From NCBI RefSeq assembly GCF_003054965.1, contig NZ_MIES01000033.1, forward strand, positions 1,240,001 to 1,304,000: a stretch of 64,000 nt of DNA, given 5' to 3'. Shown one piece after another: positions 9,737 to 19,417 of this stretch. Source of the DNA: Saccharospirillum sp. MSK14-1 (GTDB taxonomy: Bacteria; Pseudomonadota; Gammaproteobacteria; Pseudomonadales; Natronospirillaceae). A program made the position numbers and the translations under genes. Within the stretch, counting starts at the first letter, position 1. Each line of letters starts with the position of its first letter. A model generated the notes under the pieces. It had not been told where the DNA came from and made no database searches. It saw nothing but the letters and a program-made list of their open reading frames with translations.

Positions 9737-10714
9737 ATGAAAAAGACGACTTTGCTGGCGCTGGTTTTACTGTTGGTCGGCCTGCCGGCCTTTGCTTGTG
9801 AACTCGATCGCCCGGTCCGTTTTTCGGGCATGAGCTGGATGTCGAACCTGATGATGGTGGAAATTGAACGCACCATTGTGGAAGAAGGTTACGGCTGCGA
9901 AACCCAGGTGGAAGCCGGCGATACGGTGCCGATGATTGCCGCTCTGGTGCGTGGCGATGTCGATATCTATAACGAGACCTGGATCGACTCTGCCCCGGAA
10001 GACTGGGTAACTGCCAACGAAGAAGGCATCGTTGAATCGCTCGGCAGCACTTACTCCGGCGGTATAGAAGGCTGGTGGATTCCGGCTTACGTGGCTGAAG
10101 AGAACCCGGGTCTGGTCTCAGTCTACGACCTGCCCGACTACGCCGATCTGTTCGAAGATCCGGAAGAACCCGGCAAAGGCCGCATCTACAACTGCCCGGA
10201 AGGCTGGGTTTGTGGCGCGGTCAATAACAACCTGCTGGAAGCCTTTGAACTGACCGACGACTACGTCATGTTCTCACCCGGCAGCGGCGCTGCACTGGAT
10301 GCCGCCATCGCCTCGAACTACCGTCGCCACCGCCCCTTCGTGACCTACTACTGGTCGCCCACAGCGGTGCTCGGAAAATTCGATATGGTGCAGCTGGAAA
10401 TGCCGGATTACCAAGCTGATGGGTTCCGCTGCAATATGAACCCGGAATGTGCCGAGCCGGTTGCCAGCGCCTACCCGACAGCGCGCATCCACAAAAGCAT
10501 CAATACCGAATTCGGCAAGGCCGCACCGGAACTGAAAGCCTTCTTTGAGGCGGTCAACATCCCCACCGAGGAAGTCAACAAACTGCTCGGCTGGGCCGAT
10601 GAAAATAGCGCCGAACCCGATCAGGTGGCCGACTACTTTTTCGAAAACTACGAAGATATCTGGACTCAGTGGGTATCTGACGACATGGCCGACAAAGTTC
10701 GCGCCAGCCTCTAA
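9737..10714 (+). CDS. glycine betaine/choline-type ABC substrate-binding protein (ProX/OpuAC family)
   Basis: A 325-residue periplasmic protein. The signal peptide MKKTTLLALVLLLVGLPAFA is followed directly by Cys (ACELDR). The mature region has the type II binding fold typical of quaternary-amine receptors, with several Trp and Tyr residues in SGMSWMSN, NETWID, GGIEGWWIPAY and TYYWSP that could form an aromatic cage. The start at 9737 is set by AAGGA 8 bp upstream and gives the signal peptide; an in-frame start at 9674 lacks both. It is the first gene of a binding protein-permease-ATPase operon. The ligand is probably glycine betaine, proline betaine, choline or a related osmolyte. Confidence 0.88.
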   Translation: MKKTTLLALVLLLVGLPAFACELDRPVRFSGMSWMSNLMMVEIERTIVEEGYGCETQVEAGDTVPMIAALVRGDVDIYNETWIDSAPEDWVTANEEGIVESLGSTYSGGIEGWWIPAYVAEENPGLVSVYDLPDYADLFEDPEEPGKGRIYNCPEGWVCGAVNNNLLEAFELTDDYVMFSPGSGAALDAAIASNYRRHRPFVTYYWSPTAVLGKFDMVQLEMPDYQADGFRCNMNPECAEPVASAYPTARIHKSINTEFGKAAPELKAFFEAVNIPTEEVNKLLGWADENSAEPDQVADYFFENYEDIWTQWVSDDMADKVRASL

Positions 10715-10795
10715 GCGGTTACTCTTAAGTTGTTACTCTGAACGACGGCATCCGTCCGGTTGCCGTCCGATCCGCTCCAGCAAGAGGACTCACTC

Positions 10796-11665
10796 TTGGC
10801 CTTTCCAGAAATTCTCGACGCTCGCGCCCTGCGCCAGAGCATCGACACCTTTGTCGATCAACTGGTCATTAACTACGCCGATGACCTGGAGCGGCTCAGC
10901 ATGCCCTTGCTCAAGTTCCTGGTCTTCGTCGAACAATTGCTGCGTAACACGCCCTGGTGGCTGGTCGTCGCCATCATTGCCGTCATTACCTGGTACGGCA
11001 GCCGTCGCTGGACCCTGACAGCCGGAGTGAGTGTGTTACTGCTGTTCATCGGCGCCATTGGCCAGTGGGACAGAGGCATGCAGACCCTGGCGTTAATGAT
11101 CGTGTCGCTGGTGATGTGTGTGCTGATTGGCATCCCCACCGGTATTTTGATGTCGGTGTCAGAGCGTTTTCGTAAAATCATGCTGCCGATTCTGGACATC
11201 ATGCAGACCATGCCAACCTTCGTGTATCTGATACCCGTGGTCATGCTGTTCGGTCTGGGCAAGGTACCGGCGCTGATCGCCACCATTGTCTACGCCGTAC
11301 CACCGCTGATTCGCCTGACCGACCTCGGTATTCGTCTTGTCGATCATTCGGTGATGGAAGCTGCGACGGCCTTTGGCGCAACCCGACGGCAAAAACTGCT
11401 CGGCGTGCAATTGCCACTGGCGTTACCCAACATTCTGGCGGGCATTAACCAGACCACCATGATGGCCCTGGCCATGGTCGTCGTTGCCTCCATGATCGGT
11501 GCGCGTGGACTGGGACAGGAAGTGCTGGCGGGTATTAATCGCCTGGAAGTGGGCCGAGGTTTGCTCGCTGGCCTCGCCATCGTTGCGCTGGCCGTCATTT
11601 TCGATCGGGTTACTCAAAGCTATGGCAAACGCCTGCAATACCCTGCTGCCAAGGATGAATCCTGA
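10796..11665 (+). CDS. glycine betaine/choline-type ABC permease (ProW family)
   Basis: A 289-residue inner-membrane permease. After a roughly 40-residue cytoplasmic leader come about six or seven membrane helices. The EAA coupling loop reads EAATAFGATRRQKLLGVQLPLALPNILAGI. The start is inferred as TTG at 10796 because AAGAGGA lies 7 bp before it; another TTG at 10760 has no such site. The gene's last base is the first base of the ATPase ATG (TGATG), so translation is probably coupled. Confidence 0.88.
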   Translation: MAFPEILDARALRQSIDTFVDQLVINYADDLERLSMPLLKFLVFVEQLLRNTPWWLVVAIIAVITWYGSRRWTLTAGVSVLLLFIGAIGQWDRGMQTLALMIVSLVMCVLIGIPTGILMSVSERFRKIMLPILDIMQTMPTFVYLIPVVMLFGLGKVPALIATIVYAVPPLIRLTDLGIRLVDHSVMEAATAFGATRRQKLLGVQLPLALPNILAGINQTTMMALAMVVVASMIGARGLGQEVLAGINRLEVGRGLLAGLAIVALAVIFDRVTQSYGKRLQYPAAKDES

Positions 11666-12849
11666 TGGCTAAAATTGAAGTCGACGGTATCTATAAAATT
11701 TTTGGCCCTAAAGCCAGCAGCCATCTGGATTCAGTGAAAGCCGGAACCAGTAAAGAGCAGTTGCTCGAAGACACCGGTCATACCCTGGGCTTAAATGACA
11801 TTAATCTGCGCATCGAAGAAGGCGAATTGTTCGTCATTATGGGGTTGTCCGGCAGCGGCAAATCGACACTGATCCGTCATTTTAACCGTCTGATTGATCC
11901 AACGGCCGGGACCATACGCATCGATGGCGAAGAAATCATTGCGTTGAAACAGGCCGATCTCATTGAACGCCGGCGCAATAAAATGTCGATGGTCTTCCAG
12001 CGCTTCGCCCTCTTCCCGCACAAAACGGTTTTAGACAATGTCGGCTATGGTTTGCACATCCAGGGAGTTGCTAAAAACGCAGCGCGGGAGAAGGCTCAAT
12101 ATTGGTTAGAGCAAGTTGGCCTGAAAGGCGTTGGCGACCAGTACCCGCATCAACTGTCCGGTGGCATGCAGCAGCGCGTCGGTCTGGCACGCGCCCTGGC
12201 AACCGATCCGGATATTTTGTTAATGGACGAAGCCTTCTCCGCACTCGATCCGTTAATCCGAAAAGAGATGCAAGACCTGCTGATGCAACTGCAACAGCGA
12301 CTGCACAAAACCATCGTCTTTATCACACACGACCTGGACGAAGCGCTGCGCCTGGGTAACCGCATTGCCATCCTCAAAGACGGCGCCCTGGTGCAACAAG
12401 GCGACCCGCAGGATATTCTGCTCAACCCCAGCACCGATTATGTTGCCGCCTTTGTCCGCGATGTAAACCGCGGCAAGGTACTCACCGCCCATCATGTCAT
12501 GGCCATGCCACTAGCCACGCTCACCACCCGCACCAGCGTTGAAAAAGCACGCCAATGGATGGTGGATCAAGGTTTCGATTATGCGACGGTACTGGAAGGG
12601 AAATCCCTGGTCGGCATTGTCACCCTCAACGACTTGCAACAGGCCAATGGCGAAATTGGCTCGCTGGTTAAAAACGTCGTCTGCGTCCCGGAATCAGCCG
12701 ACCTGGAAAGCCTGTTGCCGCAAATGATTCGGGAGAATGTACCGCTGGCGGTGACCTCGGATGAAGGAGAATTTAAGGGCTGGGTGTCGCGCGACAGAGT
12801 GGTGGATTTAGTCAGTACCGACCTGCCAAAAGAATCAACCGGTTCTTAA
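11665..12849 (+). CDS. glycine betaine/choline-type ABC ATPase (ProV family) with CBS domains
   Basis: A 394-residue ATPase that powers the importer. Walker A is [10 protein letters not shown] (about residue 54), the signature is LSGGMQQRVGLARAL and Walker B is ILLMDEAFSALDP, followed by the switch His in FITHD. As in ProV/OpuAA, an N-terminal extension precedes the nucleotide fold. About 120 C-terminal residues form two CBS-like repeats, which in OpuA sense ionic strength. It is the last gene of the operon. Confidence 0.92.
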   Translation: MAKIEVDGIYKIFGPKASSHLDSVKAGTSKEQLLEDTGHTLGLNDINLRIEEGELFVIMGLSGSGKSTLIRHFNRLIDPTAGTIRIDGEEIIALKQADLIERRRNKMSMVFQRFALFPHKTVLDNVGYGLHIQGVAKNAAREKAQYWLEQVGLKGVGDQYPHQLSGGMQQRVGLARALATDPDILLMDEAFSALDPLIRKEMQDLLMQLQQRLHKTIVFITHDLDEALRLGNRIAILKDGALVQQGDPQDILLNPSTDYVAAFVRDVNRGKVLTAHHVMAMPLATLTTRTSVEKARQWMVDQGFDYATVLEGKSLVGIVTLNDLQQANGEIGSLVKNVVCVPESADLESLLPQMIRENVPLAVTSDEGEFKGWVSRDRVVDLVSTDLPKESTGS

Positions 12850-12855
12850 TCAGCC

Positions 12856-12893
12856 GCACTGGGCTTTGTCGCGTTGCAGACTCTGCCCAGTGC
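12856..12893. repeat. inverted repeat after the proV-like gene
   Basis: GCACTGGGC and GCCCAGTGC form 9-bp perfect arms around a 20-bp loop in the short space between two convergent operons. It lacks a T-run, so it is a weak or rho-assisted terminator or an mRNA end-protecting hairpin. Confidence 0.6.
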
Positions 12894-12909
12894 ACAAACC
12901 TTTAACCGT

Positions 12910-13674
12910 TCAAACCTTTTCATCCAGTTCCAAAAACTGCCGCACCCGCTCCGTTTTCGGATGAACAAAAAATTCTTCCGGCGCGGATTTCTCGATAATC
13001 TTACCCTTTTCTAAAAACACCACCTGGTCAGACACGTTGCGGGCGAATTCCATTTCGTGAGTCACGATGATCATGGTGTAGCCTTCCTGCGACAGGTCGC
13101 GAATGACCGCCAGCACCTCACCCACTAGTTCCGGATCCAACGCTGACGTCGGTTCGTCAAACAACATCACTCGTGGCTGCATCGCAAGCGCCCGAGCGAT
13201 GGCGACGCGTTGTTTTTGCCCACCCGACAGCGTGTACGGATAATTGCTGCGTTTTTCCGCCATGCCAACCTTGGCCAGTAATTCGTCAGCCAGGGTTTCG
13301 GCTTCTGCTTTCTTCATGCCTTTTACATGAATCAGCGCTTCAGTGACGTTGTGCAGTACGTTCAAATGCGGCCAGAGATTGAAGCTTTGAAACACCATGC
13401 CCAGTTGTGAACGCACTTTGGCAAGATCACGATTATTCATCGCTTTGCCATCCGCTTTAACGCCGATACGGTCACCCGCAATGCGGATTTCTCCACCGTC
13501 GGGCTGTTCCAGCCAATTCACACAGCGCAGTAAGGTCGATTTCCCCGAACCCGAAGAACCCAGAATACTGACCACTTCACCGCGTTGAACCTCGAGGCTG
13601 ACGTCACGCAGCACTTCCACGCCATCGAACTGTTTCGACAATTTCTGAATACTGACTTCGGGCAGTTCAGGCAT
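12910..13674 (-). CDS. polar amino-acid-type ABC transporter ATPase
   Basis: A 254-residue ATPase of the GlnQ/HisP family. Walker A is [11 protein letters not shown], the signature is [15 protein letters not shown] and Walker B is [13 protein letters not shown]. The ATG at 13674 is preceded by CGAGGA and overlaps the end of the upstream permease gene by 8 bp; a longer non-ATG start at 13698 is less likely. It is the last gene of a four-gene importer operon that faces a MocR regulator. If the neighbouring aminotransferase cluster handles taurine, this would be its importer, which is inference. Confidence 0.92.
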   Translation of the reverse strand: MPELPEVSIQKLSKQFDGVEVLRDVSLEVQRGEVVSILGSSGSGKSTLLRCVNWLEQPDGGEIRIAGDRIGVKADGKAMNNRDLAKVRSQLGMVFQSFNLWPHLNVLHNVTEALIHVKGMKKAEAETLADELLAKVGMAEKRSNYPYTLSGGQKQRVAIARALAMQPRVMLFDEPTSALDPELVGEVLAVIRDLSQEGYTMIIVTHEMEFARNVSDQVVFLEKGKIIEKSAPEEFFVHPKTERVRQFLELDEKV

Positions 13675-14332
13675 TTTTAAATCCTCGCTTGGCACCACTG
13701 CGTCCCATCCAATTGACAGCTTGTTCCAGGGCGATGCTGATAATCCAGTAGAAACCGATCACGACAATAAACGCCTGCATCGGAATGAAGTAAGTGCCAG
13801 ACAAACCGTTGGCGGCCGCGGTCAATTCGCGCACGGTGATGATGACCAGAAAGGCGGTATCTTTCAGTAGGATGATCAATTGATTGCCGATCACCCCACG
13901 CGACTTCAGCACCAGTTGCGGCAAGATCAGTCTCAGAAACATCCTCGGCATCGAAAAACCTTGAGCGACCGCCGCTTCAACTTGACCGGGAGGCAAGGTG
14001 ACCCGCGCGCCGCGCAGTATTTCGGCGAAGTATGCGCCGTGATACAACACCAAAGCGCTGACGCCTGCCTCCCAGGAGCTGAGCCGAATACCCAGAGACG
14101 GTAAACCGTAATAGAACAAATAGGCCAATACCAAAAATGGCAACAGCCGCATGGCATCGATAAAAATACGCAACGCAATACGCAGTGGTGCTTTAGCGCC
14201 TTCCAAACCAAAAACAATCAAACAGCCTAGTAAAAAACCCAGTACCGTACCCAGGCCAAACAACTGCAAGGTGTTCAAAAAACCATCAACAAAAACACCG
14301 CGCTCAGCCCAGAGAATCTGCCAATCTGTCAT
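13667..14332 (-). CDS. polar amino-acid-type ABC permease (second)
   Basis: A 221-residue HisM/GlnP-type inner-membrane permease with about five membrane helices. The EAA loop reads [27 protein letters not shown] lies 6 bp before the ATG. It starts 13 bp after the first permease gene and overlaps the ATPase gene at its end. Confidence 0.9.
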   Translation of the reverse strand: MTDWQILWAERGVFVDGFLNTLQLFGLGTVLGFLLGCLIVFGLEGAKAPLRIALRIFIDAMRLLPFLVLAYLFYYGLPSLGIRLSSWEAGVSALVLYHGAYFAEILRGARVTLPPGQVEAAVAQGFSMPRMFLRLILPQLVLKSRGVIGNQLIILLKDTAFLVIITVRELTAAANGLSGTYFIPMQAFIVVIGFYWIISIALEQAVNWMGRSGAKRGFKNA

Positions 14333-14345
14333 CGCTTATCCTCCG

Positions 14346-14987
14346 TCACATGGCCAGTCGGTTGGCTTTGCATTCCGCCACTCGCTGGAACCAAACCAGA
14401 GCGGCAATGATCACCATATACAGCGCGCCGGCGGCTAATATGGGGGGTAAGGGTTCGTAGGTGACGGCGGAAATTCGGTTGGTTACGCGCGTCAAATCGA
14501 CGATACCGATGACCGCTATGGCCGGGCTGCCCTTGATCAGAAAAGACATTTCATTCACCAGGCTGGGCAAACTGGTAATCACAATTTGCGGCAACATAAT
14601 GCGTCGGAAATAAACGCCGGGGGTCATGCCAACGGCCAGTGCCGCTTCGCGCTGATCGTTGGAAAAATTATTAAACGCGGAACGCCAGATTTCAGCATTG
14701 AAAGCGGTTGTATTCAGTGTCAACGCCAGAATACCCGCTATGGAGCGGTCCATATTGATGCCTAACGTTGGCGCTGACAGAAAAATGAATAACACCAGTG
14801 TCACCAAGGGTGTGGCACGGGCGATGCTGATGTACAAACCCAGTACTTGGTGAACAAAAGGAATTTTTGCCGAGCGAATTAAGGCAATGATTAAGCCCAG
14901 GGAAACCCCTAGAGCAATGGATACGCCGGAGATCCAAAGCGTGACCCAGGCGCCGTTGAGCAACATGCTCCAAGCCGTCGAATCCAT
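14346..14987 (-). CDS. polar amino-acid-type ABC permease (first)
   Basis: A 213-residue permease of the same family, with about five helices and an EAA loop reading REAALAVGMTPGVYFRRIMLPQ. AAGAGGA precedes the ATG. With the second permease it forms the heterodimeric channel expected of this transporter class. An inverted repeat separates it from the upstream binding-protein gene. Confidence 0.9.
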   Translation of the reverse strand: MDSTAWSMLLNGAWVTLWISGVSIALGVSLGLIIALIRSAKIPFVHQVLGLYISIARATPLVTLVLFIFLSAPTLGINMDRSIAGILALTLNTTAFNAEIWRSAFNNFSNDQREAALAVGMTPGVYFRRIMLPQIVITSLPSLVNEMSFLIKGSPAIAVIGIVDLTRVTNRISAVTYEPLPPILAAGALYMVIIAALVWFQRVAECKANRLAM

Positions 14988-15004
14988 GGTCGTCCTCTTA
15001 AACA

Positions 15005-15035
15005 GGCCGGGTTAGGAAATGCGGGCATCCCGGCC
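15005..15035. repeat. inverted repeats between binding-protein and permease genes
   Basis: GGCCGGG pairs with CCCGGCC, and a competing GCGGGC/GCCCGC hairpin lies at 15021-15038. Hairpins here commonly stabilise the upstream binding-protein mRNA, giving more receptor than permease. That role is inferred from position. Confidence 0.6.
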
Positions 15036-15067
15036 CGCTGGTTCTTCCCTGGTTATCGGACACCGTC

Positions 15068-15934
15068 TTACATGCCCGCCAAGTCGTGGAATTCTTCCAC
15101 GGTGGTAATCGGTACTTCGGGCAGGTCGGGGAAGGCTTCGCCGAACCATTCTTCCTGCAGTTCAGCCAGACGACCGCTGGCTTTCATCTCGTTCATAAAA
15201 TCGGTCAGAAAAGCGAGCAGCTCAGGGCTGTTTTTTGGCACCGGCCAACCGACAAAACCCGGGCCGGAAACGGCTTGACCGGCAGCAAAAATATCACCGC
15301 GTTCGGCGATCAAATCATTCACCGGAACGGCCGAGTTAATCACATAGTCCAGACGGCCATTGGCGAGGTCGGCATAAATTTCCGGATAGGCTTCGTACTG
15401 CACCACGTCACCCAGCTCACCGCCGCTTTCTTCCAGCATGGCTTCCAGTTCAGGCAATCGTGACAGCAACACAGAGCCAGCCTGTACACCAACCGTCATA
15501 CCATCCAGATCGGCCACCGAATTCAAGCGGTCATCATCGGCACGTTTGATGTAGAAATGCTGGGCAGATGCAAACGGTGGTGCGTAATTAAAGACGCGCA
15601 TACGCTCGTCTGAAATAGACGCCCCGGTGATCGCCGCGTCGTACTGACCGTTAGAAACCGCGGCCAGCAGACCCGTCCAGGGTAGAATTTCCTGACGAAT
15701 CTCGAAGTCATCGGAATAGGCTTCCAACTCTTCAATCATGTACTTCATAAAGCCATCAGGCTCACTGCCATTCATAAAATTAAAAGGCGCGTAGTTGTCT
15801 TCAGTGGCCACGACCATGTAACCGCGCTCTTTGATCTCATCGAGATCGGCGGCGTGAACCGCTGCGATGAGACCGAGACCGGCGATCAGGGAACAGGCGC
15901 CGCGGCTCATCGCCGACGTCAGATAGTGCTTCAT
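15068..15934 (-). CDS. polar amino-acid-type ABC substrate-binding protein
   Basis: A 288-residue periplasmic receptor of solute-binding family 3. The signal peptide ends IAAVHA, then ADLDEIKERGYMVVATEDNYAPFNF begins the mature domain. NGQYDAAITGASISDERMRVFNYAPP is the family signature region. TGGAG lies 9 bp before the ATG at 15934; the frame extends further upstream without support. It is the first gene of the importer operon and is divergent from the MocR gene. The family usually binds amino acids; taurine is proposed only from the neighbouring genes. Confidence 0.9.
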   Translation of the reverse strand: MKHYLTSAMSRGACSLIAGLGLIAAVHAADLDEIKERGYMVVATEDNYAPFNFMNGSEPDGFMKYMIEELEAYSDDFEIRQEILPWTGLLAAVSNGQYDAAITGASISDERMRVFNYAPPFASAQHFYIKRADDDRLNSVADLDGMTVGVQAGSVLLSRLPELEAMLEESGGELGDVVQYEAYPEIYADLANGRLDYVINSAVPVNDLIAERGDIFAAGQAVSGPGFVGWPVPKNSPELLAFLTDFMNEMKASGRLAELQEEWFGEAFPDLPEVPITTVEEFHDLAGM

Positions 15935-15953
15935 AGGGTTTCTCCAGACTCTC

Positions 15954-15979
15954 GTTTGCATGCACGTTGGTGTTTGCAT
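15954..15979. promoter_or_regulatory. direct repeat GTTTGCAT in the divergent regulatory region
   Basis: GTTTGCAT occurs at 15954-15961 and 15972-15979, 18 bp apart. It lies between the importer operon and the MocR gene, just upstream of the receptor start. MocR regulators such as GabR bind direct repeats, so this is a candidate site. The repeat is short and could be chance. The rest of the 279-bp intergenic stretch shows nothing else clear. Confidence 0.3.
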
Positions 15980-16213
15980 TTTTTTCAAAGGTGGCGCGTA
16001 TCGATGTCGTTTTTCGCTCATGAACCACTGATGAACAGCAGCTCTTGGCACCCTAGGCCGTTTTCTATGGCCTGCTTAGAGCCAGTTGAGTCTCCGTCGT
16101 GTGACAGACGCCGTGGCATGTTTTGTGCTGATTTCAGCGTTGCGTGCCCGCATGCGAAGTCTTTATGCCGCGCACAGTACCGATACGACAGTAGAGCAAA
16201 GAGGATGCCGACC

Positions 16214-17713
16214 ATGACCACGCTCAGCCTGGCATTGCACAATCGCAGCGAAGGCGGTTTGCAAGAGCGCCTGCGTGAAGGGTTACTCGAAGCCATTCGT
16301 GTTGGCAGTTTGCCGACCGATGCGGCACTGCCCAGCTGCCGAAAACTGTCTGAACAACTGGGTATTTCACGTAATACCGTGGCCATTGTGTATGAGAAAC
16401 TGGTCGATGATGGTTACCTGATCAGCCGGCCACGCAGTGGTTATTTCCTGCACCGCGACTATCACCATGATGATGCGGTGCCGTCGCCATCGGTGTCCGA
16501 ACGGGCACTGAAACAGGCAGTCCCATCGGCACAAAGTCCTATCGACGCACCATCGTGGAGCAAACGGCTGGCGCGCCACCCTGGGCAATTTCAAGGCATT
16601 CTGAAACCCAGCAACTGGACCGACTACCCCTACCCCTTTATTTATGGTCAGCCGGGTACCGACGACTTTCCAATCAATGCCTGGCGCGACATTACTCGAC
16701 GCAGACTGGCGGGAGATCGTGACCGCAACTGGTTGCGCGATCGTATTGATCAGGACGATCCGGTGTTGATTGAACAGGTGCGCAAACGTCTGTTGCCACG
16801 CCGAGGCATCCTGGCACGGCCGGAGGAAATTCTGATCACGCTGGGCTCACAAAATGCGCTCTATCTGTTAGCCCAACTGCTGATCAATGATGACACTCAC
16901 ATTGGTCTGGAAGACCCGGGTTATCGCGAAGCCGTCAATGTGTTCCGTTTTTTTGGTAGCACTCTGGTGCGCCATCAGGTCGATGTGGATGGCATTCAAC
17001 TCAACGACCGCTCCGCCCAGTGCGATTATTTTTACGTCATGCCCAGCCATCAGGTGCCCACCGGTATCGCCATGAGCCAGGCCCGACGCGATGCTCTGCT
17101 GGTGCAAGCCGTGAACAGCGACCAGATCATTATTGAAGACGATTACGACGCAGAACTGCACAACGACAGCCAGGCATTACCTGCGTTAAAAGCCAGCCAG
17201 GCGAGCAGCCGGGTGATTTATCTGGGCAGTTTTTCCAAGGTGTTATCGCCGGGTTTGCGCATGGGATACATCGTGGCGGACAGTGAGTTGATCGACGAAC
17301 TGCGGGCGTTGCGCCGGCTGATGTACCGTCATCCACCGGCAAACTTACAACACCAGATGGCGCAGTTTATTGCCCAGGGTTACTACGAAACGCATTTGCG
17401 CAGTTACGTTCAGGACACCGATGCCCGCCGCGATACCTTACGCAACGCCATCGACCGCTTATTGCCTCAAGCACAGTGCACCAGCTCTGCTCGCGCCAGC
17501 GCTTTCTGGCTGCAATTGCCAGGCGCAACGGACACCCAGCAGCTGGCCTGGCGCGCCGCTCAGCAAGGCGTACTGATCGAACCCGGCTTTCAACACTTCA
17601 ACGACCCGGCACCGCCGCGCCATTTTATGCGCCTGGGTTTCAATGCCATTGAACGACAGAAAATCGTACCCGGCATCGAGCAGCTGGCTTCGGTGATGCA
17701 GAACCTCAGCTAA
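16214..17713 (+). CDS. MocR/GabR-family regulator (PLP-binding)
   Basis: A 499-residue fusion of a GntR-type winged helix (GLQERLREGLLEAIRVG, with LPSCRKLSEQLGISRNTVAIVYEKL) and a fold-type I aminotransferase domain. The PLP-anchoring lysine is visible in YLGSFSKVLSPGLRMGY, and the upstream DDYDAEL holds the Asp that pairs with the cofactor. AGAGGA lies 9 bp before the ATG at 16214; an unsupported open extension reaches 15854. MocR proteins such as TauR and GabR sense amines. This one sits between an importer and an exporter-dehydrogenase-aminotransferase set and probably controls both. Confidence 0.92.
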   Translation: MTTLSLALHNRSEGGLQERLREGLLEAIRVGSLPTDAALPSCRKLSEQLGISRNTVAIVYEKLVDDGYLISRPRSGYFLHRDYHHDDAVPSPSVSERALKQAVPSAQSPIDAPSWSKRLARHPGQFQGILKPSNWTDYPYPFIYGQPGTDDFPINAWRDITRRRLAGDRDRNWLRDRIDQDDPVLIEQVRKRLLPRRGILARPEEILITLGSQNALYLLAQLLINDDTHIGLEDPGYREAVNVFRFFGSTLVRHQVDVDGIQLNDRSAQCDYFYVMPSHQVPTGIAMSQARRDALLVQAVNSDQIIIEDDYDAELHNDSQALPALKASQASSRVIYLGSFSKVLSPGLRMGYIVADSELIDELRALRRLMYRHPPANLQHQMAQFIAQGYYETHLRSYVQDTDARRDTLRNAIDRLLPQAQCTSSARASAFWLQLPGATDTQQLAWRAAQQGVLIEPGFQHFNDPAPPRHFMRLGFNAIERQKIVPGIEQLASVMQNLS

Positions 17714-17814
17714 GACAACACCGATGTCACATCCACACCCCAAAACTGGCCCTAAACGTTCTCATCCGGGTGGTTCTATAGTCGCCACATGAATCGTCTG
17801 TGGAGCACCATCGA

Positions 17815-18615
17815 ATGCCGTTTTCGTCTGCCTGGTTGATCAGTGGCGCAGTGGCCTTAGTCGCCGGCACGTTGCGCGGCTACACCGGCTTTGGCTTCGC
17901 CATGACCATGGCGTTGGGACTGCTGTGGCTGTTACCCCCGGTCGAAGTCGTGACCACCGTGTTGTTGCTCGACCTTCTTGGCGCGCTCGGTTTAATCGGC
18001 CACGCCTGGCGAAAAGCCGATGGTGCTGTGTTAAAGCGCCTGTTGCCTGCCATGGGTCTGGCATCCATCGCGGGGGTCGCGTTAATGGGCATGCTACCAA
18101 CAACCGCAGCCCGGCTCGTCGTTGCAAGCCTGTGTTTTGCTGGCGCGTTGGCCACGCTGCGGCAACCGCAAAAGGGTCATGCTCTCGGCACCGATGCCGA
18201 CCGACGCCGTGACTTACGCCTGGCCATTCCGGCGGGTGGCGCTTCCGGCCTGGCGATGAGCCTGTCATCGGCTGGTGGCCCTCCGCTGATGATCTATTTA
18301 ATGCACAGCCGACTGAGTCCTCAGACCGCAAGAGCCACCGCCATCGTATTTTTTATCTGTGCCAGCTCCGCCGCCCTGCTGGGTTATCTGAGCGTCGGTC
18401 TGATCAGCACTGACACCGCTTGGCGAGCTGTTTCGCTATGCCCGCTGGCACTGCTGGGGGCGGCGCTTGGTCACGGGTTATTCAACCGTTTTCCGCCGTT
18501 ATCGTATCGCACCGTGGTCGCCCCTGTGCTGATTTTCATGGCCGGTTGGTTGTTATTTCGCGAAGTACGGACGCTGTTTTTTGATAGCCTTAGCAGCCCT
18601 TCCGTTGGATTTTGA
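17815..18615 (+). CDS. TSUP (TauE/SafE) family exporter, IsfE-like by context
   Basis: A 266-residue inner-membrane protein with about eight helices in two repeats (the first around RGYTGFGFAMTMALGLLWLL, the second around GLAMSLSSAGGPPLMIYL). These are the paired motifs of the TauE/SafE family, which exports sulfite, sulfoacetate or isethionate-type anions. GGAG lies 9 bp before the ATG at 17815; the GTG at 17800 is less likely. It is followed at 15 bp by a sulfoacetaldehyde-reductase-like gene, matching the isfE-isfD pairing described in Chromohalobacter and Klebsiella. The substrate is inferred. Confidence 0.8.
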   Translation: MPFSSAWLISGAVALVAGTLRGYTGFGFAMTMALGLLWLLPPVEVVTTVLLLDLLGALGLIGHAWRKADGAVLKRLLPAMGLASIAGVALMGMLPTTAARLVVASLCFAGALATLRQPQKGHALGTDADRRRDLRLAIPAGGASGLAMSLSSAGGPPLMIYLMHSRLSPQTARATAIVFFICASSAALLGYLSVGLISTDTAWRAVSLCPLALLGAALGHGLFNRFPPLSYRTVVAPVLIFMAGWLLFREVRTLFFDSLSSPSVGF

Positions 18616-19389
<774 letters not shown>

Positions 19390-19417
19390 CCCCACTGCGC
19401 GAATCCAAGGAGCCGCC

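Noticed and set aside
15854-16213. Open extension of the mocR frame upstream of 16214
   Set aside because: It overlaps the divergent binding-protein gene and promoter region, lacks a ribosome site and adds a cysteine-rich stretch unlike the family.
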